Source: Methylovulum sp. (lineage in GTDB: Bacteria; Pseudomonadota; Gammaproteobacteria; Methylococcales; Methylomonadaceae). Taken from it: DNA of 5,667 nucleotides. Location of the stretch: the NCBI GenBank assembly GCA_016919605.1, contig JACXTQ010000372.1, positions 1 through 5,667 on the forward strand, given 5' to 3'. The position numbers and the translations under genes are program-made. Positions 1-5,667 of this stretch are shown here, in pieces. Each line of letters starts with the position of its first letter. Within the stretch, counting starts at the first letter, position 1. The notes below the pieces were generated by a model that had not been told where the DNA came from, did not search any database, and saw nothing but the letters and a program-made list of their open reading frames with translations.

Positions 1-200
1 ATCGAACGGATTTCTTCTAACTTAGCAATTGACTTGAATTCGATTAAATCCTCGCCTGCCTACGCGGGGCTTTGTAACTTCGGGGTGCGGGCTTGGTGAA
101 ATCTGTCCGAACCATTGCCCTAAACATCCGCTTATTTATTTAAAATTTTTTAAATAAGGGTCGTTACACTATGTACGGCTATATTTGTTGTGAAACGGAT
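1..200 (+). ncRNA. Possible 6S-like regulatory RNA (tentative; 5' end may lie outside the window)
   Basis: No plus or minus reading frame here looks like a gene with a start. Several short motifs occur in the order and roughly the spacing recalled for Escherichia coli 6S RNA, the RNA that binds sigma-70 RNA polymerase. They are TTAGCAA (22-28), TTGAATTCGATTA (34-46), TTGGTGA (93-99), GTCCGA (105-110), GCCCTAAAC (117-125), a stable hairpin (131-158), then GGGTCGTTAC (158-167) and CGGCTAT (176-182). A terminator follows at 226-257. Against this, I cannot find the long closing stem that pairs the two ends of 6S RNA, and the comparison is from memory. An alternative helix, 3-14 with 98-109 (11 of 12 pairs, one G-U), would be expected by chance about once in such a region. 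It could equally be unannotated intergenic DNA. Confidence 0.3.
136..157. repeat. Perfect AT-only inverted repeat (10-bp arms)
   Basis: TTATTTAAAA at 136-145 and TTTTAAATAA at 148-157 are exact reverse complements separated by two bases. A shifted pairing of 131-138 with 151-158 adds a C-G closing pair. As RNA it would form a hairpin in the 3' half of the candidate non-coding RNA, at the place where 6S RNA has one. As DNA it could be a protein-binding dyad. It has no GC-rich stem, so it is not a typical intrinsic terminator. Confidence 0.5.
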
Positions 201-225
201 TATAATCACAGCTCGCTATAATTGC

Positions 226-257
226 GGCCACTGCTTTCGAAGTGGCCCTGTTTTTTT
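226..257 (+). terminator. Rho-independent terminator upstream of hinT
   Basis: GGCCACT (226-232) pairs perfectly with AGTGGCC (241-247) around an 8-base loop, followed by CTG and seven T residues (251-257). The 7-bp GC-rich stem and T-tract are classic for an intrinsic terminator on the plus strand. It would end a transcript coming from the left, such as the candidate RNA at 1-200, and insulate hinT from it. Confidence 0.75.
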
Positions 258-265
258 GGAATTAT

Positions 266-294
266 TTGCAAGTCTAGTTTTTAATTCGTATATT
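266..294 (+). promoter_or_regulatory. Candidate sigma-70 promoter for hinT
   Basis: TTGCAA (266-271) as -35 and TATATT (289-294) as -10 are separated by exactly 17 bp and lie just after the terminator. The predicted start, around 300-302, leaves only a few leader bases before the ATG at 308. The AAGG at 297-300 would then be lost or only partly transcribed, so either translation is nearly leaderless or the true start site is elsewhere. Confidence 0.4.
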
Positions 295-307
295 TCAAGG
301 TACTATT

Positions 308-646
308 ATGTCAGATTGTCTTTTTTGCAAGATGGTCGCGGGTGTCATCAAACCGCATGTGGTGTTTGAGGATGATGCGGTGTTGGCGTTCAGGGATATT
401 AATCCCCAAGCCCCCGTGCATATTTTGGTTATCCCCAAACAACATGTTGCGACGTTAAACGATTTGGATAGCCCTGAGTTGGGCGGGCGGCTGCTGCTGG
501 CGGCAACCGCCATCACCAAACAAGAAGGCTTGGCCACCGATGGCTATCGGGTCAATATCAATTGCAATAAGAAAGGCGGACAGGAAGTCTATCATCTGCA
601 CCTGCACATCTTAGGTGGTCGCCAAATGACTTGGCCGCCAGGCTAA
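308..646 (+). CDS. hinT: HIT-family purine nucleoside phosphoramidase (HinT)
   Basis: This encodes a complete 112-residue histidine triad protein of the HINT branch. These cytosolic homodimers hydrolyse AMP-lysine and other nucleoside 5'-phosphoramidates. The N-terminal CLFC (residues 4-7) and the FRDINPQAPVHILVIPK block (28-44) are typical. The active-site signature is YHLHLHILGGR (95-105), with His96, His98 and His100 as the triad. His38 and Asn85 match the additional conserved active-site positions of human HINT1, and the C-terminal TWPPG (108-112) also resembles HINT1. Length is normal and there is no signal peptide or membrane segment. The ATG at 308 has AAGG at 297-300 with 7 bases between. 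The gene sits between its own candidate promoter and the separate nqr promoter, so it is probably monocistronic, although no clear terminator follows it. Its neighbourhood with nqr says nothing specific about its role. Identification is secure; the physiological substrate is not known from sequence. Confidence 0.95.
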   Translation: MSDCLFCKMVAGVIKPHVVFEDDAVLAFRDINPQAPVHILVIPKQHVATLNDLDSPELGGRLLLAATAITKQEGLATDGYRVNINCNKKGGQEVYHLHLHILGGRQMTWPPG

Positions 647-766
647 CTTCCCCATGTCCCCATCCTATCAGGATATTTGTTCTAATATACTGAATCAATA
701 ACTCTTTTTTGCGCTAAAAAGCCAGTTTTCCGGCTCCCGCCAAGGTTGAAAGTTGCCTTTGTGGAG

Positions 767-795
767 TTGAGAAAACACGCTTTTTGTGATGTAAT
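767..795 (+). promoter_or_regulatory. Likely sigma-70 promoter of the nqr operon (extended -10)
   Basis: TTGAGA (767-772) and TGTAAT (790-795) are spaced by 17 bp. The -10 is preceded by TGA (787-789), giving the extended -10 motif TGnTGTAAT. The start is predicted at about 802, which gives an untranslated leader of about 90 bases before nqrA. It is the best promoter match in the 647-892 gap. A weaker -10-like TATACT at 686-691 lacks a good -35. Confidence 0.6.
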
Positions 796-807
796 GAAAA
801 TGTTACA
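790..807. promoter_or_regulatory. Dyad overlapping the nqr -10 and start site (possible operator)
   Basis: TGTAA (790-794) and TTACA (803-807) are inverted copies separated by 8 bases. The dyad covers the predicted -10 hexamer and transcription start, where a repressor site would block polymerase. Five-base arms are short and could arise by chance. I do not recognise the site as that of a specific regulator. Confidence 0.25.
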
Positions 808-819
808 CGTCTTAATGCG

Positions 820-852
820 CCTCTTCTTTTGATAATCCTTTAAAAGGAGGGG
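820..852 (+). promoter_or_regulatory. Leader hairpin sequestering a perfect Shine-Dalgarno sequence
   Basis: In the predicted nqr leader RNA, 820-832 can pair with 840-852 over 13 consecutive base pairs, three of them G-U, with a 7-base loop (833-839). The 3' arm contains AAGGAGG (844-850), a near-perfect anti-16S sequence, so folding would hide it. A competing smaller hairpin pairs TCCTT (836-840) with AAGGA (844-848). No start codon lies 5-10 bases after this Shine-Dalgarno. The nearest is an ATG at 853, only 2 bases away and out of frame with nqrA. The structure is directly visible; a regulatory role is inference. Confidence 0.4.
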
Positions 853-892
853 ATGGTTTCGCCGCAACTTGTTGGGAGAGTAGGCTTCAACT

Positions 893-2245
893 ATGCAATT
901 TACTATTAAAAAAGGTTTGGATATACCGATTACAGGGGAGCCTAAACAAGTGATTGAAAATGGAAACCCCATTAGGTCAGTCGCTGTTCTGGGTATGGAT
1001 TTTGTAGGCATGAAACCTACAATGATGGTTAGTGAAGGGGATAGGGTCAAATTAGGCCAAATACTGTTTAGTGACAAAAAAAATCCTGGGGTCAATTTTA
1101 CTGCACCAGGTGCGGGTATCGTTAAGGCGATCAACCGGGGTGAAAAGCGGGTCTTGCAATCGGTGGTTATCGAGTTGCAGGGTGATGATGAAGAAAGTTT
1201 TGCCAGTTACCATGAGGCCGAATTGACGGCTTTAAATGCCGAGCAAATCAAAGAAAACCTCATCGCGTCAGGTTTGTGGGCTACGTTTCGTACCCGCCCT
1301 TATGGCAAAACCCCTGCCATTGACAGCACGCCCAGTTCCATTTTTGTGACCGCAATCGATACCAGCCCGTTAGCGGCTGACCCTGCGGTTATCATTAAGG
1401 AACGTAGTACTGATTTTGTCAACGGCTTGACCGTTATCGGCAAATTGACCGCTGGTAAGACTTACGTTTGTAAGGCCACTGGCAGTGATATACCGACAGG
1501 CAATGCCACGGTCACTGCGGCTGAGTTTTCCGGTCCGCATCCGGCCGGTTTGCCAAGCACGCATATTCATCTGCTTGATCCGGTCAATATTGAAAAATTT
1601 GTCTGGCATCTGGATTACCAAGCCGTTATGGCGATTGGGGCGTTGTTCACCACGGGTCGTTTGAATGTCGAACGCGTGGTTGCTTTGGCTGGCCCTACCG
1701 CTAAAAATCCCCGTTTGCTGCGCACCCGTGTGGGCGCCAGCACCGATGATTTGGTCGAATCCGAGTTGCTTGACGGTATCGAAAGCCGAGTCATTTCCGG
1801 TTCCGTGCTGTATGGTCATCAAGCTGGCGATTGGGCTGCTTATCTGGGCTTTTACAGCAACCTGGTGTCCGTTTTGCAAGAAGGCCGCGCCCGTGAGTTT
1901 TTCGGTTGGATTGTTCCAGGTAAAGATAAGTATTCCGCCCTTAACGTTTACACCTCAAGCGTTGACCGTAAGGACAAGCGCAAATTTCCGTTAACCACGG
2001 ATAAAAATGGTAGTAACCGGGCGATTGTGCCGGTAGGTGTTTATGAAGCGGTCATGCCTATGGATATTTTGCCGACACCGCTGTTGAAATCACTGATTGT
2101 GGGTGATTCAGACCAAGCGCAATTATTGGGGTGTTTGGAAATTATCGAAGAAGATGTGGCGTTATTTACCTTTGTAGATCCGGGCAAGCATGATTTTGCC
2201 CCTGTTCTGAGAGCGAATTTAACTAAAATTGAGAAGGAAGGATAA
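893..2245 (+). CDS. nqrA: Na+-translocating NADH:quinone oxidoreductase subunit A
   Basis: NqrA is the peripheral, cytoplasm-facing subunit of the Na+-NQR complex and is implicated in ubiquinone binding; it carries no flavin or iron-sulfur motif here. The 450-residue length is typical of the family. The N-terminus IKKGLDIPITG (5-15) and the block 38-77 (VGMKPTM, then EGDRVKLGQ, then DKKNPGVNFTAPGAG) are hallmark sequences, the latter a biotinyl/lipoyl-like fold. NRGEKRVLQSVVIE (83-96) and TRPYGKTPAID (134-144) are also typical. No transmembrane segment is seen. The start is forced: an in-frame TAG at 881-883 lies just upstream, and ATG 893 gives the expected N-terminus. Its own ribosome site is weak (GGGAG at 874-878, TAGG at 881-884), while a much stronger one lies unused at 844-850. 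It is the first gene of the operon and its stop codon overlaps the nqrB start by one base. Confidence 0.97.
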   Translation: MQFTIKKGLDIPITGEPKQVIENGNPIRSVAVLGMDFVGMKPTMMVSEGDRVKLGQILFSDKKNPGVNFTAPGAGIVKAINRGEKRVLQSVVIELQGDDEESFASYHEAELTALNAEQIKENLIASGLWATFRTRPYGKTPAIDSTPSSIFVTAIDTSPLAADPAVIIKERSTDFVNGLTVIGKLTAGKTYVCKATGSDIPTGNATVTAAEFSGPHPAGLPSTHIHLLDPVNIEKFVWHLDYQAVMAIGALFTTGRLNVERVVALAGPTAKNPRLLRTRVGASTDDLVESELLDGIESRVISGSVLYGHQAGDWAAYLGFYSNLVSVLQEGRAREFFGWIVPGKDKYSALNVYTSSVDRKDKRKFPLTTDKNGSNRAIVPVGVYEAVMPMDILPTPLLKSLIVGDSDQAQLLGCLEIIEEDVALFTFVDPGKHDFAPVLRANLTKIEKEG

Positions 2246-3447
2246 TGTCGGCTAGAGATTTTTTAGATAGCATAGAGCCGCATTTTACAAAAGGCGGTAA
2301 GTTAGCGAAGTATTACGGTCTTTATGAGATGGTCGATACTTTTATCTATACCCCCGCTTCTGTAACGCGCGGCACTACGCATGTCCGTGATGGCAATGAC
2401 CTGAAGCGGACAATGACGTTTGTGGTGATAGCCACCTTGTTTTGTGTGTTGATGGCCATTTATAACACGGGCTATCAGGCCAATTTGGCCATGGAAACAA
2501 TGGGGCTGGAAAAGATAGCCAATTGGCGGTCTTTGCCGATGATGGTGTTTGGCTATAATCCGGCCAACCCGCTGTCTTGCATCATGCACGGCGCCTTGTA
2601 TTTCTTCCCTATTTACTTCGTCACCCTAGCGGTCGGCGGTGTGTGGGAAGTGCTGTTCGCCACGGTGCGCGGGCATGAGGTCAACGAAGGCTTTTTAGTA
2701 TCGTCAATGTTGTACACCTTGATCATGCCGCCAGATATGCCATTATGGCAAGTTGCCTTGGGCATTTCTTTCGGTATCGTTATCGGCAAGGAAGTGTTCG
2801 GTGGTACGGGCAAAAACTTTTTGAACCCTGCGCTGACAGGCCGTGCTTTTTTGTATTTCGCTTATCCGGCTTCCATTTCTGGCGATTCCGTATGGGTGGC
2901 CGTCGATGGTTATACGGCGGCAACCCCGCTGGGTTTGGCTGCCAATGGCGGTTTGGAAGCGGTTTATAATGCGCATTATAGCTGGGCGCAAACTTTGTTT
3001 GGTTTTGAGCCAGGTTGCTTGGGTGAAACGTCAACCATCGCCATTTTAATCGGTGCGGCATTTTTGTTGTATACCCGTGTCGCATCTTACCGCATCATGG
3101 CAGGTGTGTTCTTGGGCATGGTGGCGACATCATTGCTGTTCAATTTTATTGGCAGCGACACCAACCCTATGTTTGCCTTGCCTTGGTACTGGCATTTGAC
3201 CATAGGCGGTTTCGCTTTCGGTATGGTGTATATGGCGACTGACCCCGTCAGTGCGGCGATGACTAACACAGGCCGTTGGATATTCGGTGGTTTGGTCGGA
3301 GCTATGACAGTGTTAATCAGAGTAGTGAATCCTGCATTTCCAGAAGGTATTATGTTGGCTATCCTGTTCTCTAACATGTTCGCGCCTACGATTGATTATT
3401 TTGTCATTCAGGCCAATATCAGAAGAAGGATGAAACGCCATGCTTAA
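2245..3447 (+). CDS. nqrB: Na+-translocating NADH:quinone oxidoreductase subunit B
   Basis: NqrB is the large integral membrane subunit that carries covalent FMN and riboflavin, takes part in quinone reduction and belongs to the sodium path. The 400-residue protein has a cytoplasmic N-terminal stretch (1-55) followed by many hydrophobic segments, for example about 57-75, 115-133, 165-183, 264-276, 284-302, 317-333, 347-361 and 368-387. DGYTAATPLG (221-230) is the flavinylation site; Thr227 corresponds to Thr236 of Vibrio cholerae NqrB, to which ApbE attaches FMN. GGVWEV (131-136) aligns with the Vibrio Gly140/Gly141/Glu144 region linked to quinone and inhibitor binding. HEVNEGF (144-150), KEVFGGTGKNFLNPALTGRA (182-201) and MATDPVSA (330-337) are family signatures. 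The ATG overlaps the nqrA stop (TAATG) and follows AAGGAAGG at 2234-2241. The motif has Ala225 where Vibrio has Gly, a mild variation. Confidence 0.97.
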   Translation: MSARDFLDSIEPHFTKGGKLAKYYGLYEMVDTFIYTPASVTRGTTHVRDGNDLKRTMTFVVIATLFCVLMAIYNTGYQANLAMETMGLEKIANWRSLPMMVFGYNPANPLSCIMHGALYFFPIYFVTLAVGGVWEVLFATVRGHEVNEGFLVSSMLYTLIMPPDMPLWQVALGISFGIVIGKEVFGGTGKNFLNPALTGRAFLYFAYPASISGDSVWVAVDGYTAATPLGLAANGGLEAVYNAHYSWAQTLFGFEPGCLGETSTIAILIGAAFLLYTRVASYRIMAGVFLGMVATSLLFNFIGSDTNPMFALPWYWHLTIGGFAFGMVYMATDPVSAAMTNTGRWIFGGLVGAMTVLIRVVNPAFPEGIMLAILFSNMFAPTIDYFVIQANIRRRMKRHA

Positions 3448-4336
3448 TAAAGAAACGCTGTGCCAGTATTATGGAAAATTTACCGTCTATCGCGATAAGG
3501 TGTTGGCGCTAGGCAATGATAGTTTGGAAAAAACCATTGCCATCGCCCTGTCCTTATGTTTGGTGTGTGCGGTGTTTGTGGCTTTTGCCGCAGTGGCATT
3601 AAAGCCTTTGCAAGTTAATAATAAAGAGCTGGACATGAAGAAGAATATTCTTGATGTCGCAGGTCTGCTGGAGCAAGGTAGCAACATTGATGCTGCATTT
3701 GCGGAAAAAATCGAAGCGAAAGTGGTTGATTTGGAAAGCGGTGAATATGTTGACAGTGTCAATGCCGCTGACTATGACCAACGTAAGGCAGCTAAAGACC
3801 CTGCCCAAAACGTAGCGATCCCTAAAGAAAAAGATATTGCCCATATCAGAATTAAAGCCAAATATGCGAAAGTGTTTTTGGTAAAAGAAAAAGGCGCTAT
3901 CAAATCTATCATTTTGCCTATTAACGGTTATGGTTTGTGGTCTACCTTATACGGGTTCTTATCATTAGATCCTGACGGTCAGACCGTGCAAAGTATCAAC
4001 TTTTATGACCAAGCAGAAACTCCGGGGCTGGGTGGCGAAGTAGTCAACCCTAACTGGCGAGCCCTGTGGAAAGGCAAAAAAGTCTATGCCGAAACCGATC
4101 AACCTTCCCTTGAGAAAGGTCTGATTACCGAAGCCGATGTTGGCGAACCTGCCCTGACGCTGATTAAAGGCGTGGTCGATAACAGCAAGCCTGGCTCACA
4201 ATATCAGGTTGATGGCCTAGCCGGGGCAACTTTAACCAGCACGGGTGTCTCAAACTTGATCAGATATTGGATGAGCAAAGAAGGTTTTGCTCCGTATTTG
4301 AGTAAAGTTAGAACCGTAAAAAGAGGTGTATCATGA
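3440..4336 (+). CDS. nqrC: Na+-translocating NADH:quinone oxidoreductase subunit C
   Basis: NqrC is a one-helix membrane-anchored subunit with a periplasmic FMN-binding domain that relays electrons within the complex. A single hydrophobic segment (about 32-54) follows NDSLEKT (26-32), where most NqrC proteins begin. The soluble domain contains GYGLWSTLYGFL (163-174), ETPGLGGEV (193-201) and the flavinylation motif DGLAGATLTS (258-267), in which Thr264 matches the FMN-bearing Thr225 of Vibrio. At 298 residues it is longer than the roughly 260 usual, mainly through about 24 extra N-terminal residues and a Lys/Asp-rich insert around 97-135. The ATG at 3440 overlaps the nqrB end by 8 bases and has AAGGA (3426-3430) 9 bases upstream, which supports the long form. 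A GTG at 3500 (residue 21), preceded by AAGG-like bases, is a possible alternative start. Ala261 replaces the common Ser of the motif. Confidence 0.96.
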   Translation: MLNKETLCQYYGKFTVYRDKVLALGNDSLEKTIAIALSLCLVCAVFVAFAAVALKPLQVNNKELDMKKNILDVAGLLEQGSNIDAAFAEKIEAKVVDLESGEYVDSVNAADYDQRKAAKDPAQNVAIPKEKDIAHIRIKAKYAKVFLVKEKGAIKSIILPINGYGLWSTLYGFLSLDPDGQTVQSINFYDQAETPGLGGEVVNPNWRALWKGKKVYAETDQPSLEKGLITEADVGEPALTLIKGVVDNSKPGSQYQVDGLAGATLTSTGVSNLIRYWMSKEGFAPYLSKVRTVKRGVS

Positions 4337-5013
4337 GTGCAATATTGAATGATGAAACAAAAAAGGTCTTGGTTGAGCCGCTAGTCAGCAACAACCCGAT
4401 CACCTTGCAAGTTTTGGGTATTTGTTCGGCGTTGGCGGTGACTTCGCAAATGTCAACATCGTTGATTATGGCGTTGGCATTGACCTTGGTGACGGCGTTT
4501 TCCAGCGCCGCCATCAGCGCCATCAGAAATCATATCCCCAGCAGCATCCGCATCATCGTGCAAATGACCATTATTGCGTCATTGGTTATTGTTGTGGATC
4601 AAATATTGAAAGCTTTTGCCTATGATGTCAGCAAGCAATTATCGGTGTTCGTCGGCTTGATTATCACTAACTGTATCGTTATGGGCCGTGCCGAAGGCTA
4701 TGCCATGAAAAATCCACCGTTGGAAAGCTTTATGGACGGTATCGGTAACGGTTTGGGCTACAGCCTGATTTTGGTTATCGTAGCGTTTTTCCGCGAGCTG
4801 TTTGGTTCAGGTAAATTGTTGGGCAATGAAATCTTCCAACTGACCAAAGACGGTGGTTGGTATGATCCTAATGGCCTGATGTTATTGCCGCCTAGCGCGT
4901 TTTTCATTATCGGCCTGATTATTTGGAGCGTCCGTCAATGGAAGCCTGAGCAAGCGGAAAAGGTCGAGTTTAAAATTATGGCGATTGCCCACGGTGAAGG
5001 AGGGCATCACTAA
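4333..5013 (+). CDS. nqrD: Na+-translocating NADH:quinone oxidoreductase subunit D
   Basis: NqrD is a small integral membrane subunit that pairs with NqrE in inverted topology, the two holding an intramembrane [2Fe-2S] cluster between them. Cys31 (in VLGICSAL, 27-34) and Cys114 (in ITNCIVMGRAE, 111-121) correspond to the cluster ligands Cys29 and Cys112 of Vibrio cholerae NqrD. The 226-residue protein shows about six hydrophobic segments, near 22-37, 42-61, 70-92, 102-118, 138-153 and 184-199. GIGNGLGYSLIL (136-147) and FFRELFGSG (152-160) are typical of the NqrD/RnfE family. The C-terminus ends in a Gly/His-rich tail. Rnf complexes have a homologue, but the surrounding nqrA, B, C and E order identifies it as Nqr. 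The ATG overlaps the nqrC stop (ATGA), with GAGGTG at 4323-4328 as a close ribosome site, suggesting coupled translation. Confidence 0.97.
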   Translation: MSAILNDETKKVLVEPLVSNNPITLQVLGICSALAVTSQMSTSLIMALALTLVTAFSSAAISAIRNHIPSSIRIIVQMTIIASLVIVVDQILKAFAYDVSKQLSVFVGLIITNCIVMGRAEGYAMKNPPLESFMDGIGNGLGYSLILVIVAFFRELFGSGKLLGNEIFQLTKDGGWYDPNGLMLLPPSAFFIIGLIIWSVRQWKPEQAEKVEFKIMAIAHGEGGHH

Positions 5014-5621
5014 TGGAAGCCTATATCAGTCTATTTGTAAAAGCCGTTTTTATCGAAAATTTGGCGTTGTCCTTCTTCTTGGGGATGTGTACATTCATTG
5101 CGGTATCTAAAAAGATTTCCACCGCGATGGGTTTGGGTATTGCTGTTATGGTGGTGCAAGCCATCACTGTACCTGCCAACAACTTGGTTTACCACACTTT
5201 GTTGAAAGAAGACGCTTTGTCTTGGATCGGCATTAAGGGTGTTGATTTAAGCTTTTTGGCCTTGTTAAGCTGCATTGGCATGATCGCCGCGTTGGTACAA
5301 ATTTTGGAAATGATTTTGGATAAGTTCTTTCCAGCTTTGTACTCCGCCTTAGGTATCTTCTTGCCCTTGATTACCGTTAACTGCGCCATCTTAGGCGGTA
5401 GTTTGTTCATGATCGAACGTGACTATAACTTCGGCGAAAGCGTCACTTACGGTATCGGTAGTGGCTTAGGCTGGGCGTTGGCGATCACGGTCATGGCCGG
5501 TGTGCGCGAAAAGCTCAAATACAGTGATATACCGGCAGGTTTGCAAGGCCTGGGTATCACCTTTATTACTGCGGGTCTGATGTCGCTTGGCTTCATGGCT
5601 TTCTCTGGAATCCAACTATAG
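5013..5621 (+). CDS. nqrE: Na+-translocating NADH:quinone oxidoreductase subunit E
   Basis: NqrE is the inverted-topology partner of NqrD and supplies the other two ligands of the intramembrane iron-sulfur centre. Cys26 (in FFLGMCTFIAVSKK, 21-34) and Cys124 (in LITVNCAILGGSLF, 119-132) fill that role; Cys26 has the same number in Vibrio and the second is shifted by about four residues. The 202-residue protein has about six hydrophobic segments, near 12-30, 39-58, 79-100, 109-127, 144-162 and 178-197. YGIGSGLGWALAI (146-158) followed by REKLKYSDIP (165-174) is typical, and the NCxIxG plus GIGxGLG pattern matches the paralogous NqrD. The ATG at 5013 overlaps the nqrD stop (TAATG) and has an excellent AAGGAGG (4997-5003) 9 bases upstream, the strongest correctly placed ribosome site in the operon. 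Confidence 0.97.
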   Translation: MEAYISLFVKAVFIENLALSFFLGMCTFIAVSKKISTAMGLGIAVMVVQAITVPANNLVYHTLLKEDALSWIGIKGVDLSFLALLSCIGMIAALVQILEMILDKFFPALYSALGIFLPLITVNCAILGGSLFMIERDYNFGESVTYGIGSGLGWALAITVMAGVREKLKYSDIPAGLQGLGITFITAGLMSLGFMAFSGIQL

Positions 5622-5633
5622 GAAGGTGTCGTA

Positions 5634-5667
5634 ATGTTGGAAATTATTTTAGGCATTATTATTTTCA
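5634..5667 (+). CDS. nqrF: Na+-translocating NADH:quinone oxidoreductase subunit F, 5' fragment
   Basis: Only 11 codons are in the window, encoding MLEIILGIIIF, before the right edge. This is the start of a hydrophobic N-terminal helix as in NqrF, the subunit that carries a [2Fe-2S] ferredoxin domain and FAD and oxidises NADH. Its place directly after nqrE, 12 bases downstream with GGAAGG (5621-5626) as ribosome site, supports the call. None of the catalytic domains can be assessed here. Confidence 0.88.
   Translation, partial: MLEIILGIIIF

Noticed and set aside
1..62. Minus-strand frame running off the left edge (reads as GEDLIEFKSIAKLEEIR and similar)
   Set aside because: It looks protein-like, but an in-frame TAG at 61-63 lies upstream and there is no ATG, GTG or TTG between it and the edge, so no start exists in the window.
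189..210. TGTGA...TCACA as a CRP binding site
   Set aside because: The two arms are 12 bases apart, whereas the CRP consensus needs 6.
662..674. ATCCT-ATC-AGGAT hairpin as the hinT terminator
   Set aside because: The stem is only 5 bp with a 3-base loop and no T-tract follows, so it is too weak to call.
704..721. CTTTTT-TGCGCT-AAAAAG inverted repeat
   Set aside because: The stem is made almost entirely of A-T pairs and no T-tract follows on either strand in the right position; probably chance in AT-rich intergenic DNA.
682..1134. Minus-strand open frame of 150 codons across the nqr leader and the start of nqrA
   Set aside because: Most of it is antisense to the well-supported nqrA start, its product shows no family signature, and it covers the nqr promoter and leader hairpin.
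1370..1879. Long minus-strand open frame (169 codons) inside nqrA
   Set aside because: It lies wholly antisense to nqrA, whose protein is clearly homologous throughout; the product has no recognisable domain.
1665..1994. Plus-strand open frame (109 codons) in another frame of nqrA
   Set aside because: Out-of-frame shadow of nqrA with no ribosome site and no family features.

Overview
The window holds one nucleotide-binding housekeeping gene (hinT) followed by the start and most of a sodium-pumping NADH:quinone oxidoreductase operon, nqrABCDEF. Five nqr genes are complete and the sixth, nqrF, is cut off by the right edge after 11 codons. All genes are on the plus strand. The Nqr proteins resemble those of Gammaproteobacteria such as Vibrio. 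The longer N-terminus of NqrC and the overall composition would fit a free-living, possibly methanotroph-like gammaproteobacterium, but this taxonomic guess is inference only.

Layout. Positions 1-307 have no convincing protein gene. They contain a stretch whose ordered short motifs resemble the middle and 3' half of 6S RNA (low confidence), an AT-rich inverted repeat, a good intrinsic terminator (226-257) and a plausible promoter for hinT. hinT (308-646) encodes a complete HINT-type purine nucleoside phosphoramidase. Positions 647-892 hold the nqr control region: a well-formed extended -10 promoter (767-795), a dyad across its -10 and start site, and a hairpin that buries a perfect Shine-Dalgarno sequence. 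Unexpectedly, that Shine-Dalgarno lies too far from the nqrA start to serve it normally.

nqrA (893-2245), nqrB (2245-3447), nqrC (3440-4336), nqrD (4333-5013) and nqrE (5013-5621) overlap by 1 to 8 bases at every junction. nqrF begins 12 bases after nqrE. This packing indicates one transcript with coupled translation.

The products form a single membrane complex. NqrF oxidises NADH, electrons pass through the iron-sulfur centre held by NqrD and NqrE and the covalent FMNs on NqrC and NqrB, then riboflavin, to ubiquinone, and sodium is exported. The residues needed for these cofactors are present: Thr227 of NqrB, Thr264 of NqrC, Cys31/Cys114 of NqrD and Cys26/Cys124 of NqrE. The coding part is therefore an ordinary, apparently functional Na+-NQR operon. 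I see no undescribed protein system; the points worth a second look are in the two non-coding regions.
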